32,233 nucleotides of DNA from Bacteroidota bacterium (GTDB lineage Bacteria > Bacteroidota > Ignavibacteria > Kapaibacteriales > NICIL-2): positions 1 through 32,233 of the forward strand of contig JAIBAE010000051.1 in assembly GCA_019695345.1 (NCBI GenBank). Direction: 5' to 3'. The notes under the pieces are model-generated. The model searched no databases and was not told the origin of the DNA. It saw only the letters and a program-made list of their open reading frames with translations. Shown piece after piece: positions 9,112-18,193 of the stretch; within the stretch, counting starts at the first letter, position 1; each line of letters opens with the position of its first letter. The position numbers and the translations under genes are program-made.

Positions 9112-9144
9112 AAAAGGCAACAGCTAAAACTGTTGCCTTTTTTT
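9112..9144 (+). terminator. Strong rho-independent terminator
   Basis: A perfect 12-bp stem (AAAAGGCAACAG / CTGTTGCCTTTT) around the loop CTAAAA, running into seven T's at 9138-9144. It closes the lipoprotein and membrane protein unit. Confidence 0.93.
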
Positions 9145-9199
9145 GTTAGGTGCAATCATTATCCTATCTTGCCAACATTATTGATACCAATTACTCCTA

Positions 9200-10363
9200 A
9201 TGCACCAAACCATTTTAATAGTTGACGATAACAAAGAGTTCTCCATTCTTGTAGAGTATGCCTTCCAAAAACAAGTGGAGGAAAAAGAATATATACTGTT
9301 GTTTGCTAAAAACGGTTTAGAAGCATTGGATATGATAGAAGAGCATCCGGAAATTCACCTGGTTGTAACAGATGTTTCTATGCCGGAGATGGATGGATTA
9401 ACCATGCTTGAGCGCATGAACGAACATAATCCGCATATCAAAAGTATTGTAATCAGCGGGTACAGTAACATGGAATACATACGCAGGGCTATGAATGCCG
9501 GTGCAAGCGATTATCTTATTAAGCCCGTCTCGCTTGGCGATTTGGAAGAGTCCATTATAAAAACAATGAACAAAGTGGATGTTGTGCGCGATGCTCTCCG
9601 TTCACGCGATAGATTAATGCAATTAGAGCGCGACTTGGTTATTGCCGGCGAGATTCAACGTGCAATGTTACCACAACGCTACCCTGCCTTCCCCGATAGA
9701 GCCGAGTTTGACATTGCAGCTGCCCTTATGCCTGCACGCGAGGTAGGCGGTGACTTCTACGATTTCTTTATGATAGAAGATAACTATCTTGGGTTTGTAA
9801 TTGGCGATGTTACCGGAAAGGGTATTCCCGCAGCGTTATTGATGGCGTTAACACGAACGTTGATTCGTAGTTATGCAATGCAAGGTAAACCTGCCAACGA
9901 AACCATGAGTTTGGTAAACAATACTCTTGCCATTGATAACAAGTTGGCAATGTTTGCCACTACATTTTTTGGTGTAATGGAGGTTTCATCGGGAATAGTT
10001 GAGTATTGTAATGCAGCGCATGTTCCGCCTGTTGTGTTGCGCGCAAACGGAACGTTAGAACCCTGCGAAGGTATGGGTGGGATGGCACTGGGTATGTTAG
10101 AGAACATGCCGTATAAAGTAGATAAACTGCAATTACATAAAGGCGATTCACTTGTTATTTTTACCGATGGTATAACCGATGCAAGTAACGCTGAGCGAGA
10201 GATGTTTGGTATGCCGCGTATCATTGACACTCTTCAGGGACAGCATATCCATAATGCCAATACTATCATGATGAATATGCTGGAAACAGTTACCAAGTAT
10301 GCCGGCAACGAAGAACAAACCGATGACATTGCCGTACAAATTATTAAGTACACTAAAAGTTAG
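9200..10363 (+). CDS. Response regulator with PP2C-type (RsbU/SpoIIE-like) serine phosphatase output
   Basis: 387 residues. The receiver domain (about 3-120) has the acidic pair D9/D10, phosphoacceptor D58 in VVTDVSMPEMDG, S86 in ISG, and K108 in LIKPV. A helical linker (about 125-155, ending GEIQRAMLP) is typical of RsbU-like proteins. The PP2C-type phosphatase domain (about 165-385) keeps the metal-binding motifs GGDFYDF, GDVTGKG, FTDGITDA and TDDIAV. Such proteins dephosphorylate an anti-sigma antagonist or similar partner when the receiver is phosphorylated. No kinase, antagonist or anti-sigma gene lies beside it, so its partner is elsewhere. The start at 9200 lacks a clear Shine-Dalgarno. 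Confidence 0.92.
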   Translation: MHQTILIVDDNKEFSILVEYAFQKQVEEKEYILLFAKNGLEALDMIEEHPEIHLVVTDVSMPEMDGLTMLERMNEHNPHIKSIVISGYSNMEYIRRAMNAGASDYLIKPVSLGDLEESIIKTMNKVDVVRDALRSRDRLMQLERDLVIAGEIQRAMLPQRYPAFPDRAEFDIAAALMPAREVGGDFYDFFMIEDNYLGFVIGDVTGKGIPAALLMALTRTLIRSYAMQGKPANETMSLVNNTLAIDNKLAMFATTFFGVMEVSSGIVEYCNAAHVPPVVLRANGTLEPCEGMGGMALGMLENMPYKVDKLQLHKGDSLVIFTDGITDASNAEREMFGMPRIIDTLQGQHIHNANTIMMNMLETVTKYAGNEEQTDDIAVQIIKYTKS

Positions 10364-10541
10364 TTTTCTTGGTTAGTGCACCTACCCTACTGCATGTTAC
10401 AACCTTCATTTGCGGACAGAACCACACCCAACTTCTAACCTACATCGTGTTTGATGTATATAAACAACACAATTATAACGATAACTGTGTGAAATAGCAA
10501 TGACGTTACTTTCTGCATGCAGTGGGATTAAAAGTGATGTG

Positions 10542-10565
10542 GTTCGGTGCAGTCCTGCGAAAGCA
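10542..10565. repeat. Right-end copy of the dispersed repeat (half copy)
   Basis: Starts GTTCGGTGCAGTCCTGCG and ends AAAGCA, with about four changes in 24 from the right end at 7850-7873. The motif GGACAGAACC is at 10414-10423, 142 bases to the left. No convincing left end is seen before it. It abuts the terminator of the convergent gene. Confidence 0.55.
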
Positions 10566-10597
10566 AAAAAAAGGCAATATATTGCTATACTGCCTTT
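10565..10597 (-). terminator. Rho-independent terminator of the Omp28-like gene
   Basis: On the minus strand a 12-bp stem (AAAGGCAGTATA / TATATTGCCTTT, one G-T pair) is capped by a GCAA tetraloop and followed by a T run (A's at 10565-10572 on plus). It lies 20 bases after the stop at 10617. Confidence 0.85.
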
Positions 10598-10616
10598 AAC
10601 ATTCATCAATTAGTTG

Positions 10617-12704
10617 TTAGCGAACAACACTTACCATACCTGTTGCTATTTTACCACCATAGATATTTTCTACGGTTATTCTGTACGCTCCGCTTGCAAT
10701 GTCTTCGATATTGATATCAAGCGATTTTAGATTTTCGAAAGAAACTTCTTTTACCTTACTACCATTTGCTGCATATAAAACAACATTACCTTTTACCATT
10801 GTTTCAGGCACAGTAACAGTTAGCTGATTGTTAGCCGGAATAGGATAAACCTGCACCTTAGCCGCAAAGATGTCATCGAATTCAACGTTACTGATTTCGC
10901 CGTTAAACCATTTAGCGGTTCTATCCATTATCTGGCTTCTGGTATTAGCGGAAAGTTGCTCTAATCCTACTCCCAGATACACAACCTTATAGCCATTTCT
11001 ATATCCATACAACCCGCCAATGCGAACTGAATTGTTATAACTAAACGCAGCTGTTGCACCTGCCATTGGTTCAATTTGTTCGGGATACAAGTTGTTTCCA
11101 CCATACGGATTGGTAACGGTAGAATTTGGAATTGTACCAAAGATAGGTGTTGTTTTAACTGCTGTAAATAACGAATTACCTGAATTACCGTCGGCAATAA
11201 ACTTCGTCATGAGATATGTGTTAAGGAAATCTTTTGTAACGGTATTCCCATGAGCATTGGTATCACCTGAAGCAACATCCCATGCAAAGTCCTGTCCTGC
11301 AATAAACAGATTTACACCTTTATCCAACATACCTTTTAATGTGTTTAAGGTTGGCTCGGTAATACCGGGGAAAGCCCAACTAACATTGTAATACACATTC
11401 TTTACGCCGTTCAGTGCTTTTGCATCTGCAAACAACTCAAACACATTTCTATACATAACACCTGATTTTGCCAGTTTAGCATTAACCATTGTTTCGGTAT
11501 ATACAGAGTCGTACTTTACTGCATCTGGGTGTGATAACAACAAATCACTCACACCAGACATAAGATAGAATCTTTTCTTGACAACAGGTGACAACGGATA
11601 GGTTTTAGAATGCACCGTTACTTCTATACTTCCTACACCGGGTACTGTTTCAGGGCTAAGAGATACAACAATATCTTTTACAGCACTTGCATCTATAGTA
11701 ACTTCGCCACCCGTGTACACAGAATTGTTGACCATGATTTTACCAACCCAACCTTTTGGTGTGTTTTGTGTTGCAGTAAATGTGTATGCTTCCGAAGCAG
11801 GTAGCTTATTCAACACTGAAGCAGCAAAATCGTGCGCTTCGAGTTTATCGTTAGTAACAACAGTTGCCGACTCGGTTTTAATTGATGATGTTACCATTGT
11901 TGTTCCGCCATCTGCCGGAACTTCTGCACCGGTTAAAATCTCAAATGTATTCTCACTAATGAACGCTGCAACATGACAATTAGCAATGTTAAAATTAGCA
12001 GGTACAGTATAGGTATATGTTTTCTTAACTAATGTACCTTTAGTTGTTGTTGTGTAATCTTCTCCCCACTGCCCACTTAACATATACCGTAACATGTGCA
12101 TGTGGTGGTAATCTGTATGGCTTCCGTTAGTGTAGTCTGATTGATAACCAATAACATCACTCTCTGTCAGTACAACATTGATTGTATTTTCAAATGGTTC
12201 ATCGGCTGTATAAAATGCCTCAACGTCAACCGTAAGTTTACGAGTATCTTTATCAAACGTAGAACGGAGACCAACATTAACCGGACTTGGCATTGCAGCA
12301 ATCTCGGCAGCAGTTGCTTCCCAATATCCTCGGTTTAATGCTAATGTGGTTCCATATTGTAAAAAGAAATGTCGGTTTACTGTAGCAGATGGGTATCCGG
12401 TTACTTTTGCCTGAGCATCAAGTTCAGTTCCAAATGCGGTACGGTAATCCGGCTGACCTGCTCCGGGGTTTGCAAAAGAACCTACGTGTACATTTATCAA
12501 GATAGGTTCGCCATTATACTTGTCTTTTATTCCATTTGCAATTCTGTGCCCGTCGGGACAGTAGCCACAATTTAGTCCTGTAAATTCTTCTAAAACTATA
12601 GTGCGGTTTCGTGGTTCGGTACTCACCAAACTTTGAGAATATCCAATAGTGTTGCTCCACAACAAAGCAACCATTAGAAGAATCATGGTTTGTACTATTT
12701 TCAT
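10617..12704 (-). CDS. Omp28-like secreted protein with a thioredoxin-like CxxC motif and T9SS sorting domain
   Basis: 695 residues from the ATG at 12704, chosen because CGGAG lies just upstream and the protein then begins with a clean signal peptide (MKIVQTMILLMVALLW, cleavage near GYSQ). The N-terminal region contains LEEFTGLNCGYCPDGH with C46 and C49, as in Omp28-related thioredoxin-like proteins. A long middle region of beta-sandwich character follows. The last 75-80 residues (PIPANNQLTVTVPE ... GAYRITV) form a typical type IX sorting domain, so it is probably exported through the outer membrane and attached or released. Whether the CxxC is redox active or structural is not shown. It is divergent from the cyclophilin at 12994. 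Confidence 0.85.
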   Translation of the reverse strand: MKIVQTMILLMVALLWSNTIGYSQSLVSTEPRNRTIVLEEFTGLNCGYCPDGHRIANGIKDKYNGEPILINVHVGSFANPGAGQPDYRTAFGTELDAQAKVTGYPSATVNRHFFLQYGTTLALNRGYWEATAAEIAAMPSPVNVGLRSTFDKDTRKLTVDVEAFYTADEPFENTINVVLTESDVIGYQSDYTNGSHTDYHHMHMLRYMLSGQWGEDYTTTTKGTLVKKTYTYTVPANFNIANCHVAAFISENTFEILTGAEVPADGGTTMVTSSIKTESATVVTNDKLEAHDFAASVLNKLPASEAYTFTATQNTPKGWVGKIMVNNSVYTGGEVTIDASAVKDIVVSLSPETVPGVGSIEVTVHSKTYPLSPVVKKRFYLMSGVSDLLLSHPDAVKYDSVYTETMVNAKLAKSGVMYRNVFELFADAKALNGVKNVYYNVSWAFPGITEPTLNTLKGMLDKGVNLFIAGQDFAWDVASGDTNAHGNTVTKDFLNTYLMTKFIADGNSGNSLFTAVKTTPIFGTIPNSTVTNPYGGNNLYPEQIEPMAGATAAFSYNNSVRIGGLYGYRNGYKVVYLGVGLEQLSANTRSQIMDRTAKWFNGEISNVEFDDIFAAKVQVYPIPANNQLTVTVPETMVKGNVVLYAANGSKVKEVSFENLKSLDINIEDIASGAYRITVENIYGGKIATGMVSVVR

Positions 12705-12993
12705 ATAACTCCGAGGCAATTGTAAAACAACAGATAACTGTTAACACTATATAAGGTTAATCAATGGCAAGATAGCAATTGTAGCGTTAAAACAGAACAA
12801 TATTTATATGACAATAACGAAAGCACGCAATATCTCAACATTCTGAAGTAAAATGATTGCTTAGATTCTAAGAATGGTTATGATATGACCACATCATTCA
12901 TCAAAACTCAACTGGTAACATTTATCGTGGTATCTCTTTGAACCACACTATATTGCATTTAGAAACTTTTTGATTTTAATCTCGGAGGCTGAT

Positions 12994-14442
12994 ATGCTCA
13001 ACAAGCGAGTTTTAATTCTTTTATCCTGTTTGGGGATGTTGTTGCTACTTCCGGCATTTAGCCAGGGTCAGCCAAAACCGCAGTACTTAATTGAAGCCAA
13101 AAGGAACGGAACATCAATTGGCAAAATATCCATTGAATTGTTCCCCCTAGTAGCACCACAAGCAGTTCAGTATTTTGATTCGCTTGTAGCTATTCGATTT
13201 TTCGACTCATGTGCATTTCATAGAGTGATACCTAAGTTCATGATTCAAGGTGGAGACCCTAACTCAAGGTCTGGCGATAGAAGCACGTGGGGATATGGAA
13301 ATCCTAACCAGAAAACAGTTCCTGCTGAGTTTAGCAAAATTCCCTTTGCTCGCGGAATTTTGGGAGCAGCAAGAGACAATGATATTAATAGTGCAACCTC
13401 GCAGTTTTTTATTTGCGTTGCGCCGGCTAACCATCTTAACGGGCAATATACGGTGTATGGAAAGGTTGTATCAGGTATGAATATCGCCGACACTATTGTT
13501 TCGTCTACACGCGATATAAAAGATAATCCCATCGATAAAATTGAAATGTTTATCACTAAGATTGGTGTTAACGATAGTATTCCCATGACACCATCATTAC
13601 TTTTACCAAAACAAAATGAACAAGGTATCGGGTCAAGTACAAATCTTACTTGGGAACCAGTGAATGGGGCTTTACTTTATAATGTTGATGTAGCCGAAGA
13701 TTCGGCATTTACTTCCATTATTTATACTGATGTTGTTGCAACAACTACCACAACAATAAGCGGAGTTAAACCGGGCTTGAATACATACTACTGGCGGGTT
13801 AAATCCAATAATGGTGGGTTTTATAGTTTGTATTCACCAACAAGAGCATTTACTTCAGTTATGGCTACACCAGAGCTTATTCTGCCAGATAGCGCGGCTA
13901 CCATTCAAGATACAACCGCCCGCTTACAATGGAGTTCGGTTAAAGGTGCTTCTTCATATCATGTTCAGGTTGGTACAAGTGTGTTGTATACATCTTCAAC
14001 AATAGTATTAGACAAAAAGAATTACAGCGATACCTCCCTAATTGTTAGCGGACTCTTAAAAAACAAAAAGTATTACTGGCGGGTTTCTGCAGCGAACTCC
14101 GATTACGAAACACAAGCTACTGCTTCACGTTTTTTCAATACTCAATTTATTAATAGTGTACACAACAGTTCTTTAGGTTTTGGCGGTATTTTCTTCATAC
14201 AACCAAATCCTGTAACTACACAAGCTACTATTCAACTTACAACTCGACAAGAATGCTCTGCTCAATTTATTGTTGTAGATGTAAACGGAAAGATTGTACA
14301 TCAGTGGAACGCTACGATAGATACTAGTACCGTTAATGCGCAAACTCTTGATTGTTCATGGTTATGTAATGGAGTGTATATACTTCGTGCGGCTTTTTAC
14401 ACCGGCGAGTTAAAAGAACAGATGTTTGTAATTGAACGGTAG
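12994..14442 (+). CDS. Secreted cyclophilin-type peptidyl-prolyl isomerase with fibronectin-like repeats and T9SS sorting domain
   Basis: 482 residues. The start is the ATG at 12994, behind CGGAGG five bases upstream. A signal peptide covers about 1-24. A cyclophilin domain (about 28-195) has FHRVIPKFMIQGGD (with the catalytic Arg of the family), SATSQFFICV, and LNGQYTVYGKVVSGM. It catalyses cis-trans isomerisation of Xaa-Pro bonds. Two fibronectin-III-like repeats follow, each with YYWRV, and then a C-terminal sorting domain (about 400-482, with PNPVTTQATIQL and NGVYILRA). The export pathway therefore looks like T9SS, placing a foldase outside the cell or on its surface. The divergent neighbour has the same export signal. 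The 289-bp gap between them holds both promoters, but I could not define them. Confidence 0.92.
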   Translation: MLNKRVLILLSCLGMLLLLPAFSQGQPKPQYLIEAKRNGTSIGKISIELFPLVAPQAVQYFDSLVAIRFFDSCAFHRVIPKFMIQGGDPNSRSGDRSTWGYGNPNQKTVPAEFSKIPFARGILGAARDNDINSATSQFFICVAPANHLNGQYTVYGKVVSGMNIADTIVSSTRDIKDNPIDKIEMFITKIGVNDSIPMTPSLLLPKQNEQGIGSSTNLTWEPVNGALLYNVDVAEDSAFTSIIYTDVVATTTTTISGVKPGLNTYYWRVKSNNGGFYSLYSPTRAFTSVMATPELILPDSAATIQDTTARLQWSSVKGASSYHVQVGTSVLYTSSTIVLDKKNYSDTSLIVSGLLKNKKYYWRVSAANSDYETQATASRFFNTQFINSVHNSSLGFGGIFFIQPNPVTTQATIQLTTRQECSAQFIVVDVNGKIVHQWNATIDTSTVNAQTLDCSWLCNGVYILRAAFYTGELKEQMFVIER

Positions 14443-14533
14443 TTACACTTTGAATTTATTTGTGCGACAGGCATTGTTTGTTTCCGACCGGATTGCGGCG
14501 CAGTATGGGTTGCTACGGTAGTGGTGGGAATTA

Positions 14534-15262
14534 CTATTTCTGAGTAGGAAGACAATGTCCGTCTTGTTTAATATCCGAGAGCACTTCTACGTTTGCGGGT
14601 AGAATTGGAGAGATATATGGTATGCCTAATGCAAGTCCACGTAGAATAAATAACACTGCCATTAGTGCCGCACCTATTGGTATCAGTTTACGAATGTGTA
14701 GTTGTTTCTGGAATGAAAAGAAACGTTGAGAAAAAGTCAAGGTAAGCATTGCAGGTATGGTGCCCAAACCAAAGAACATCATAAACATTGCTCCTTGTGT
14801 TACGGTTGTTTGCTGAAGAGCTCCGGCTAACCCCATGTACACAAACCCACACGGTAAAAAACCATTTAGCAGACCAATGGCGTACTGCATTCCATAACGA
14901 GAGTTAGAAAGTAATGGCGCAATACCAGATTTAATTCTGGAAACAAGCGTAGTAACAATTGGAATTGAGACGACAGAGTTTTTATATGTTCTGGGTAAGA
15001 GCAAGTATATAAGAATTGCAGCACCAATTGATATAGAGAGCCATTGTTGTATCCCCGCAACGTTAGCAACTGTTCCAATGCTACCAAACAACACACCCAG
15101 AAATGTATATGTTGTGACACGTCCTATATTATATAGCAAACGCCCAATAATATACTTTGCGTTGGTTGCAGGAGTTGCTAATGTTAGCGCAATAGCACCG
15201 CACATTCCCACACAATGCAACGACCCGAAAAAACCAAGTAGTATTGCGGGTAGTACGTCCAT
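14534..15262 (-). CDS. TauE/SafE-like (UreH-type) membrane protein of the cbb3 locus
   Basis: 242 residues with about six membrane helices. The start has the family pattern GSLHCVGMCG (H16, C17, C21). A second conserved block, NGFLPCGFVY, sits near the middle. In Bacteroidota this family is commonly annotated as sulfite exporter TauE/SafE or a cytochrome biogenesis membrane protein, and it is often placed after ccoH. The Cys/His/Met motifs suggest copper handling for oxidase assembly, but this is inference. The start codon shares one base with the ccoH stop (TAATG), which shows translational coupling. It is the last gene of the cbb3 operon. No strong terminator is seen in the 91 bases before the convergent cyclophilin. 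Confidence 0.85.
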   Translation of the reverse strand: MDVLPAILLGFFGSLHCVGMCGAIALTLATPATNAKYIIGRLLYNIGRVTTYTFLGVLFGSIGTVANVAGIQQWLSISIGAAILIYLLLPRTYKNSVVSIPIVTTLVSRIKSGIAPLLSNSRYGMQYAIGLLNGFLPCGFVYMGLAGALQQTTVTQGAMFMMFFGLGTIPAMLTLTFSQRFFSFQKQLHIRKLIPIGAALMAVLFILRGLALGIPYISPILPANVEVLSDIKQDGHCLPTQK

Positions 15263-15732
15263 TATAGTTCTATCTTAAACTCGTTGTAATAGTCAGTTGC
15301 ATCGTGTTTCCACTGAACTTTTACTCGCCAGAATCCTTTTTCCAAGCCATTTGTAGCAATGTTCATTGTATTAGCTGCATCTTGTTGTATAGCAAACTCT
15401 TTATCCATTTGCGAGCCCGATGGCCTGTATAAATATACTGTGCCTGATACTTTATCAACGGGGAACAAAACCTGTAGCATAGATTTATCGCTACTTACAG
15501 AAGCAGAGACATGTTGCGTTTCGCCGTTCTTGGCACTTTGTATTTGTTGTTCGTGAACTAACGATTTTGCGTAGTAATCTTTGGTAACTAAGTCCACGTT
15601 TTGTGTAAAACTGAAATACACTACAGCAAGGGTTCCTAAAGCAAACATTGTATATACTATTACTACACCATAGCCCCACAGGGATTTCTTTTTTGGTGTT
15701 TCATCTATTGTTGTATTCATTGTGATAGCCAT
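15262..15732 (-). CDS. ccoH: FixH/CcoH family cbb3 oxidase assembly protein
   Basis: 156 residues. A short cytoplasmic N-terminus leads into one membrane helix (about 21-42), then a periplasmic domain. The segment NVDLVTKDYYAKSL after the helix is typical of FixH. Members of the family are needed for assembly or stability of the cbb3 oxidase. A second ATG at 15720 (MNTTIDE) is an equally possible start. It lies 17 bases after ccoG and overlaps the next gene by one base. Confidence 0.9.
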   Translation of the reverse strand: MAITMNTTIDETPKKKSLWGYGVVIVYTMFALGTLAVVYFSFTQNVDLVTKDYYAKSLVHEQQIQSAKNGETQHVSASVSSDKSMLQVLFPVDKVSGTVYLYRPSGSQMDKEFAIQQDAANTMNIATNGLEKGFWRVKVQWKHDATDYYNEFKIEL

Positions 15733-15749
15733 TGTTGTGTTTTATAAAC

Positions 15750-17186
15750 TTATTTAACGGTAAGAAACTTTGTTTCTACTTCTTTTACAAACTCATTATT
15801 TGCGTAAACGGCAAAACGGACAGGTAAATCGGCCATTGTAAGATTTTCTTTGGGTAATGTAAGCATTATTCTTGCGCTTTTTTCGCTTACTTCTTTTACT
15901 TTACTTAAATCTCCGATTATTTGTACTTTACCATTGGTTGGACTTACTAATTTAACATCAATCTTAACATCGTGATAGTGTTTGTTAACTATATCAAGTA
16001 CATAGAAATTTATCTTATTACCTTGTGCATCGTTGGTAGATAACATACCCGGCGCACGTAACAATACAACTTCCGTCATTGGTCTGGCTATGTACAAATA
16101 ACAGAATACACTGGTTATAATAGTCCACACAATCATATATGCTTTAACTGTGTTAGATAACCAATGGCGTGCACCATCGCGAATTGTAGATAGCGATGTG
16201 TAACGAATCAACCCTTTTGGTTTCTTTACTTTTTCCATTACTTCGTCGCAGGCATCAATACAAGCCGTGCAGTTAACGCATTCCAATTGAATACCATTAC
16301 GGATATCAACATTTGTTGGACATACATCAACACATTTGTGGCAATCTATACAATCGCCTTTGTTTGCGGCACCGCTTAATCCTTGTGCCTGAGCTTCTTT
16401 ATCTTGTTTGGTAAATTTACCTCGTGGTTCACCTCGTTTAAAGTCATACGAAACAAGCACGGTATCTACATCAATCATTACCGATTGATAACGACCATAC
16501 GGGCAAACAATAACACATGCCTGCTCGCGGAATCTGGCAAACACTGCGTAGAACACCAACGAGAAAAACACCATTACAGCTAACCCGGCAACATGTTGTG
16601 ATGGCGGATCGGTGATAATTTTTATCAACTGGTCAGAACCAATAATATATGCCAGGAATGTATTCCCAATGGCAAAAGCTAATGCAAAAAAGATGATGTG
16701 TTTTATTGCTTTACGAATAAACTTATTAGCCGACATTGGGGCTTGGTCGAACAACCGTTGGCGTATGCCATCACCTTCAATCAGGTATTCAATTTTGCGG
16801 TATAACATTTCTAAAAATATCGTCTGCGGACACAACCATCCGCACCATATCCTGCCAAGTATTGCGGTAAAAAGAAATATAGAAATGATAACGGTCATCA
16901 TGGCAAGTGCAACAAGGTATAAATCCTGTGGCATAAACACTACGCCAAACAAAACAAACTTGCGTTCCAGAATGTTGAACAGCATAAACTGATGCCCGTA
17001 CACCTTTACAAAAGGCGCACCAAACAAGAACGCTAATAAAAACCAACTTAGGATTGTCCGGTAATTATAAAATTTGCCTTTGGGTTTTTGCGGATATATT
17101 TTACTGCGGTGACCGTCTTTATCAAAGTTGAGTAATCTATTTCTAAAACCTTCCGGTGAATCTGTTTGAGCTTCTATAACTGACAT
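15750..17186 (-). CDS. ccoG: Cytochrome c oxidase accessory protein CcoG (FixG)
   Basis: 478 residues. About five membrane helices in the first 220 residues include the family motifs GRIWCGWLCPQ (C115, C119) and EQACVIVCPYGRYQ (C224, C228). A two-cluster ferredoxin region follows, with C279/C282/C285/C289 and C303/C306/C309/C313. After a last helix (about 350) there is an Ig-like periplasmic domain (about 370-478). CcoG is known as a copper reductase that supports cbb3 assembly. Its leader (AGGATACATGATATG) closely matches that of ccoNO. It is separated from ccoP by a 324-bp gap holding a repeat element, so it may be transcribed by readthrough or from its own promoter. Confidence 0.96.
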   Translation of the reverse strand: MSVIEAQTDSPEGFRNRLLNFDKDGHRSKIYPQKPKGKFYNYRTILSWFLLAFLFGAPFVKVYGHQFMLFNILERKFVLFGVVFMPQDLYLVALAMMTVIISIFLFTAILGRIWCGWLCPQTIFLEMLYRKIEYLIEGDGIRQRLFDQAPMSANKFIRKAIKHIIFFALAFAIGNTFLAYIIGSDQLIKIITDPPSQHVAGLAVMVFFSLVFYAVFARFREQACVIVCPYGRYQSVMIDVDTVLVSYDFKRGEPRGKFTKQDKEAQAQGLSGAANKGDCIDCHKCVDVCPTNVDIRNGIQLECVNCTACIDACDEVMEKVKKPKGLIRYTSLSTIRDGARHWLSNTVKAYMIVWTIITSVFCYLYIARPMTEVVLLRAPGMLSTNDAQGNKINFYVLDIVNKHYHDVKIDVKLVSPTNGKVQIIGDLSKVKEVSEKSARIMLTLPKENLTMADLPVRFAVYANNEFVKEVETKFLTVK

Positions 17187-17297
17187 ATCATGTATCCTCT
17201 GTAATGTAGTTCAATGAACAAAAACAACACTGCCTTAACAATGCTGTTTGTTTTCATCGAATATGATGCAAAACAAACTGTAACGGTTCTAATAGTA

Positions 17298-17491
17298 TGC
17301 TAACGCAAACCGCGCCGTACCTTTCTTAATAAAATGGGGCGGCTTTGCCGCCCCTGCCAACTACTGCGGGAGAGAACCTTGGCTATCTATAGCACTACAA
17401 TCGTGATGCCACTACATAGTATAACAAGGAACCTTCCGCAAATATGGTTGGTTGTTACTTGCAAACACGTAGGGTTGCGTCTGCGGTAGCA
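17298..17491. repeat. Dispersed intergenic element with inverted ends (copy 3, with nested hairpin)
   Basis: Fills the 324-bp gap between ccoG and ccoP. The left end reads TGCTAACGCAAACCGCGCC; the right end finishes CTGCGGTAGCA. The motif GGAGAGAACC is at 17369-17378, 71 bases from the left end. This is 19 more than the 52 seen in the copy at 29586, and a 19-bp palindrome lies between. The element lies about 20 bases from the ccoP stop. Confidence 0.6.
17336..17354. repeat. 19-bp palindromic hairpin nested in the element
   Basis: GGGGCGGC, a 3-nt TTT loop, then GCCGCCCC: a perfect 8-bp stem. No T run follows on either strand, so it is not a standard terminator. It begins GGGGC and ends GCCCC, like the larger palindrome at 2871-2906. 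Confidence 0.85.
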
Positions 17492-17510
17492 ACAAACAAC
17501 ATATAACCAA

Positions 17511-18131
17511 CTACTGAACCGGGTTACCATTCATATCGAACTTTTTATCGCGTTCGGCATCAATTGGTTTTGGTTCCGGTGGGTTAGAACCACGTTTAGA
17601 CCAGATGTAGCTTGTAACGGCAATAAGTTCCTCGTTATTTAGCTTAGCGGCTGTTCCGTATGGCAACATACCTTTTTCCGGATATCCGGTTATAACACTA
17701 TTAATAATGTCTTTGTATGCACCGCCATGTAGCCAAAACTCATCGGTTAAGTTTGGTCCTACTTGTCCGCCCATGTCATTCCGATGGCATGTAAAGCAAG
17801 CATTAGTTGTTCCTTCAAAAATTGCTTTACCTTTATCAAGAATAGCTTGGTCGGTTAATGGTGAGGCAGTTGAAGCATCAAAAGCTGTAGATTTATACAT
17901 TGCTTTTGCAGCATCTACTTCTGCGTTGTATTCACTTACCATACCGCGTTGTGTGTACCACAGGAAGTTCCAATCCGGCCCGCCGTACACATGATAATAA
18001 AACATATAGATAACGCTTAAAACGATGGTTACATAGAATCCATACAACCACCACTTGGGCAGCGAGTTATCAAACTCCTGAATTCCATCGGCATCATGTT
18101 CAAGCAACCTATCCATTTCTTGTTGAGCCAT
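17511..18131 (-). CDS. ccoP: cbb3-type cytochrome c oxidase subunit CcoP, single-heme form
   Basis: 206 residues. The start ATG has AAGGAGAA upstream. The N-terminus carries FDNSLPKWWLYGFYVTIV, the CcoP signature, with one membrane helix at about 29-47. One cytochrome c domain follows (about 95-180) with heme motif C112-F-T-C115-H116 and axial ligand M155 in KGMLPYG. Proteobacterial CcoP has two heme domains and is near 300 residues; here only one is present. Electron entry therefore passes through a single heme in this subunit. It is found directly after ccoQ. Confidence 0.95.
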   Translation of the reverse strand: MAQQEMDRLLEHDADGIQEFDNSLPKWWLYGFYVTIVLSVIYMFYYHVYGGPDWNFLWYTQRGMVSEYNAEVDAAKAMYKSTAFDASTASPLTDQAILDKGKAIFEGTTNACFTCHRNDMGGQVGPNLTDEFWLHGGAYKDIINSVITGYPEKGMLPYGTAAKLNNEELIAVTSYIWSKRGSNPPEPKPIDAERDKKFDMNGNPVQ

Positions 18132-18193
18132 AATAATTCTCCTTGTAAATATTTTCTATGTGTAAATAATTTTCTGATTAACTCAGCAAGCCA

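Noticed and set aside
14443-14533. Further copy of the dispersed repeat
   Set aside because: The stretch TTGCTACGGTAG is only loosely similar and lacks both the inner motif and the expected GCGATAGCA end.
17336-17354. Terminator after ccoP
   Set aside because: It is a perfect stem, but neither strand has a T run after it, and it fits better as a nested palindrome.
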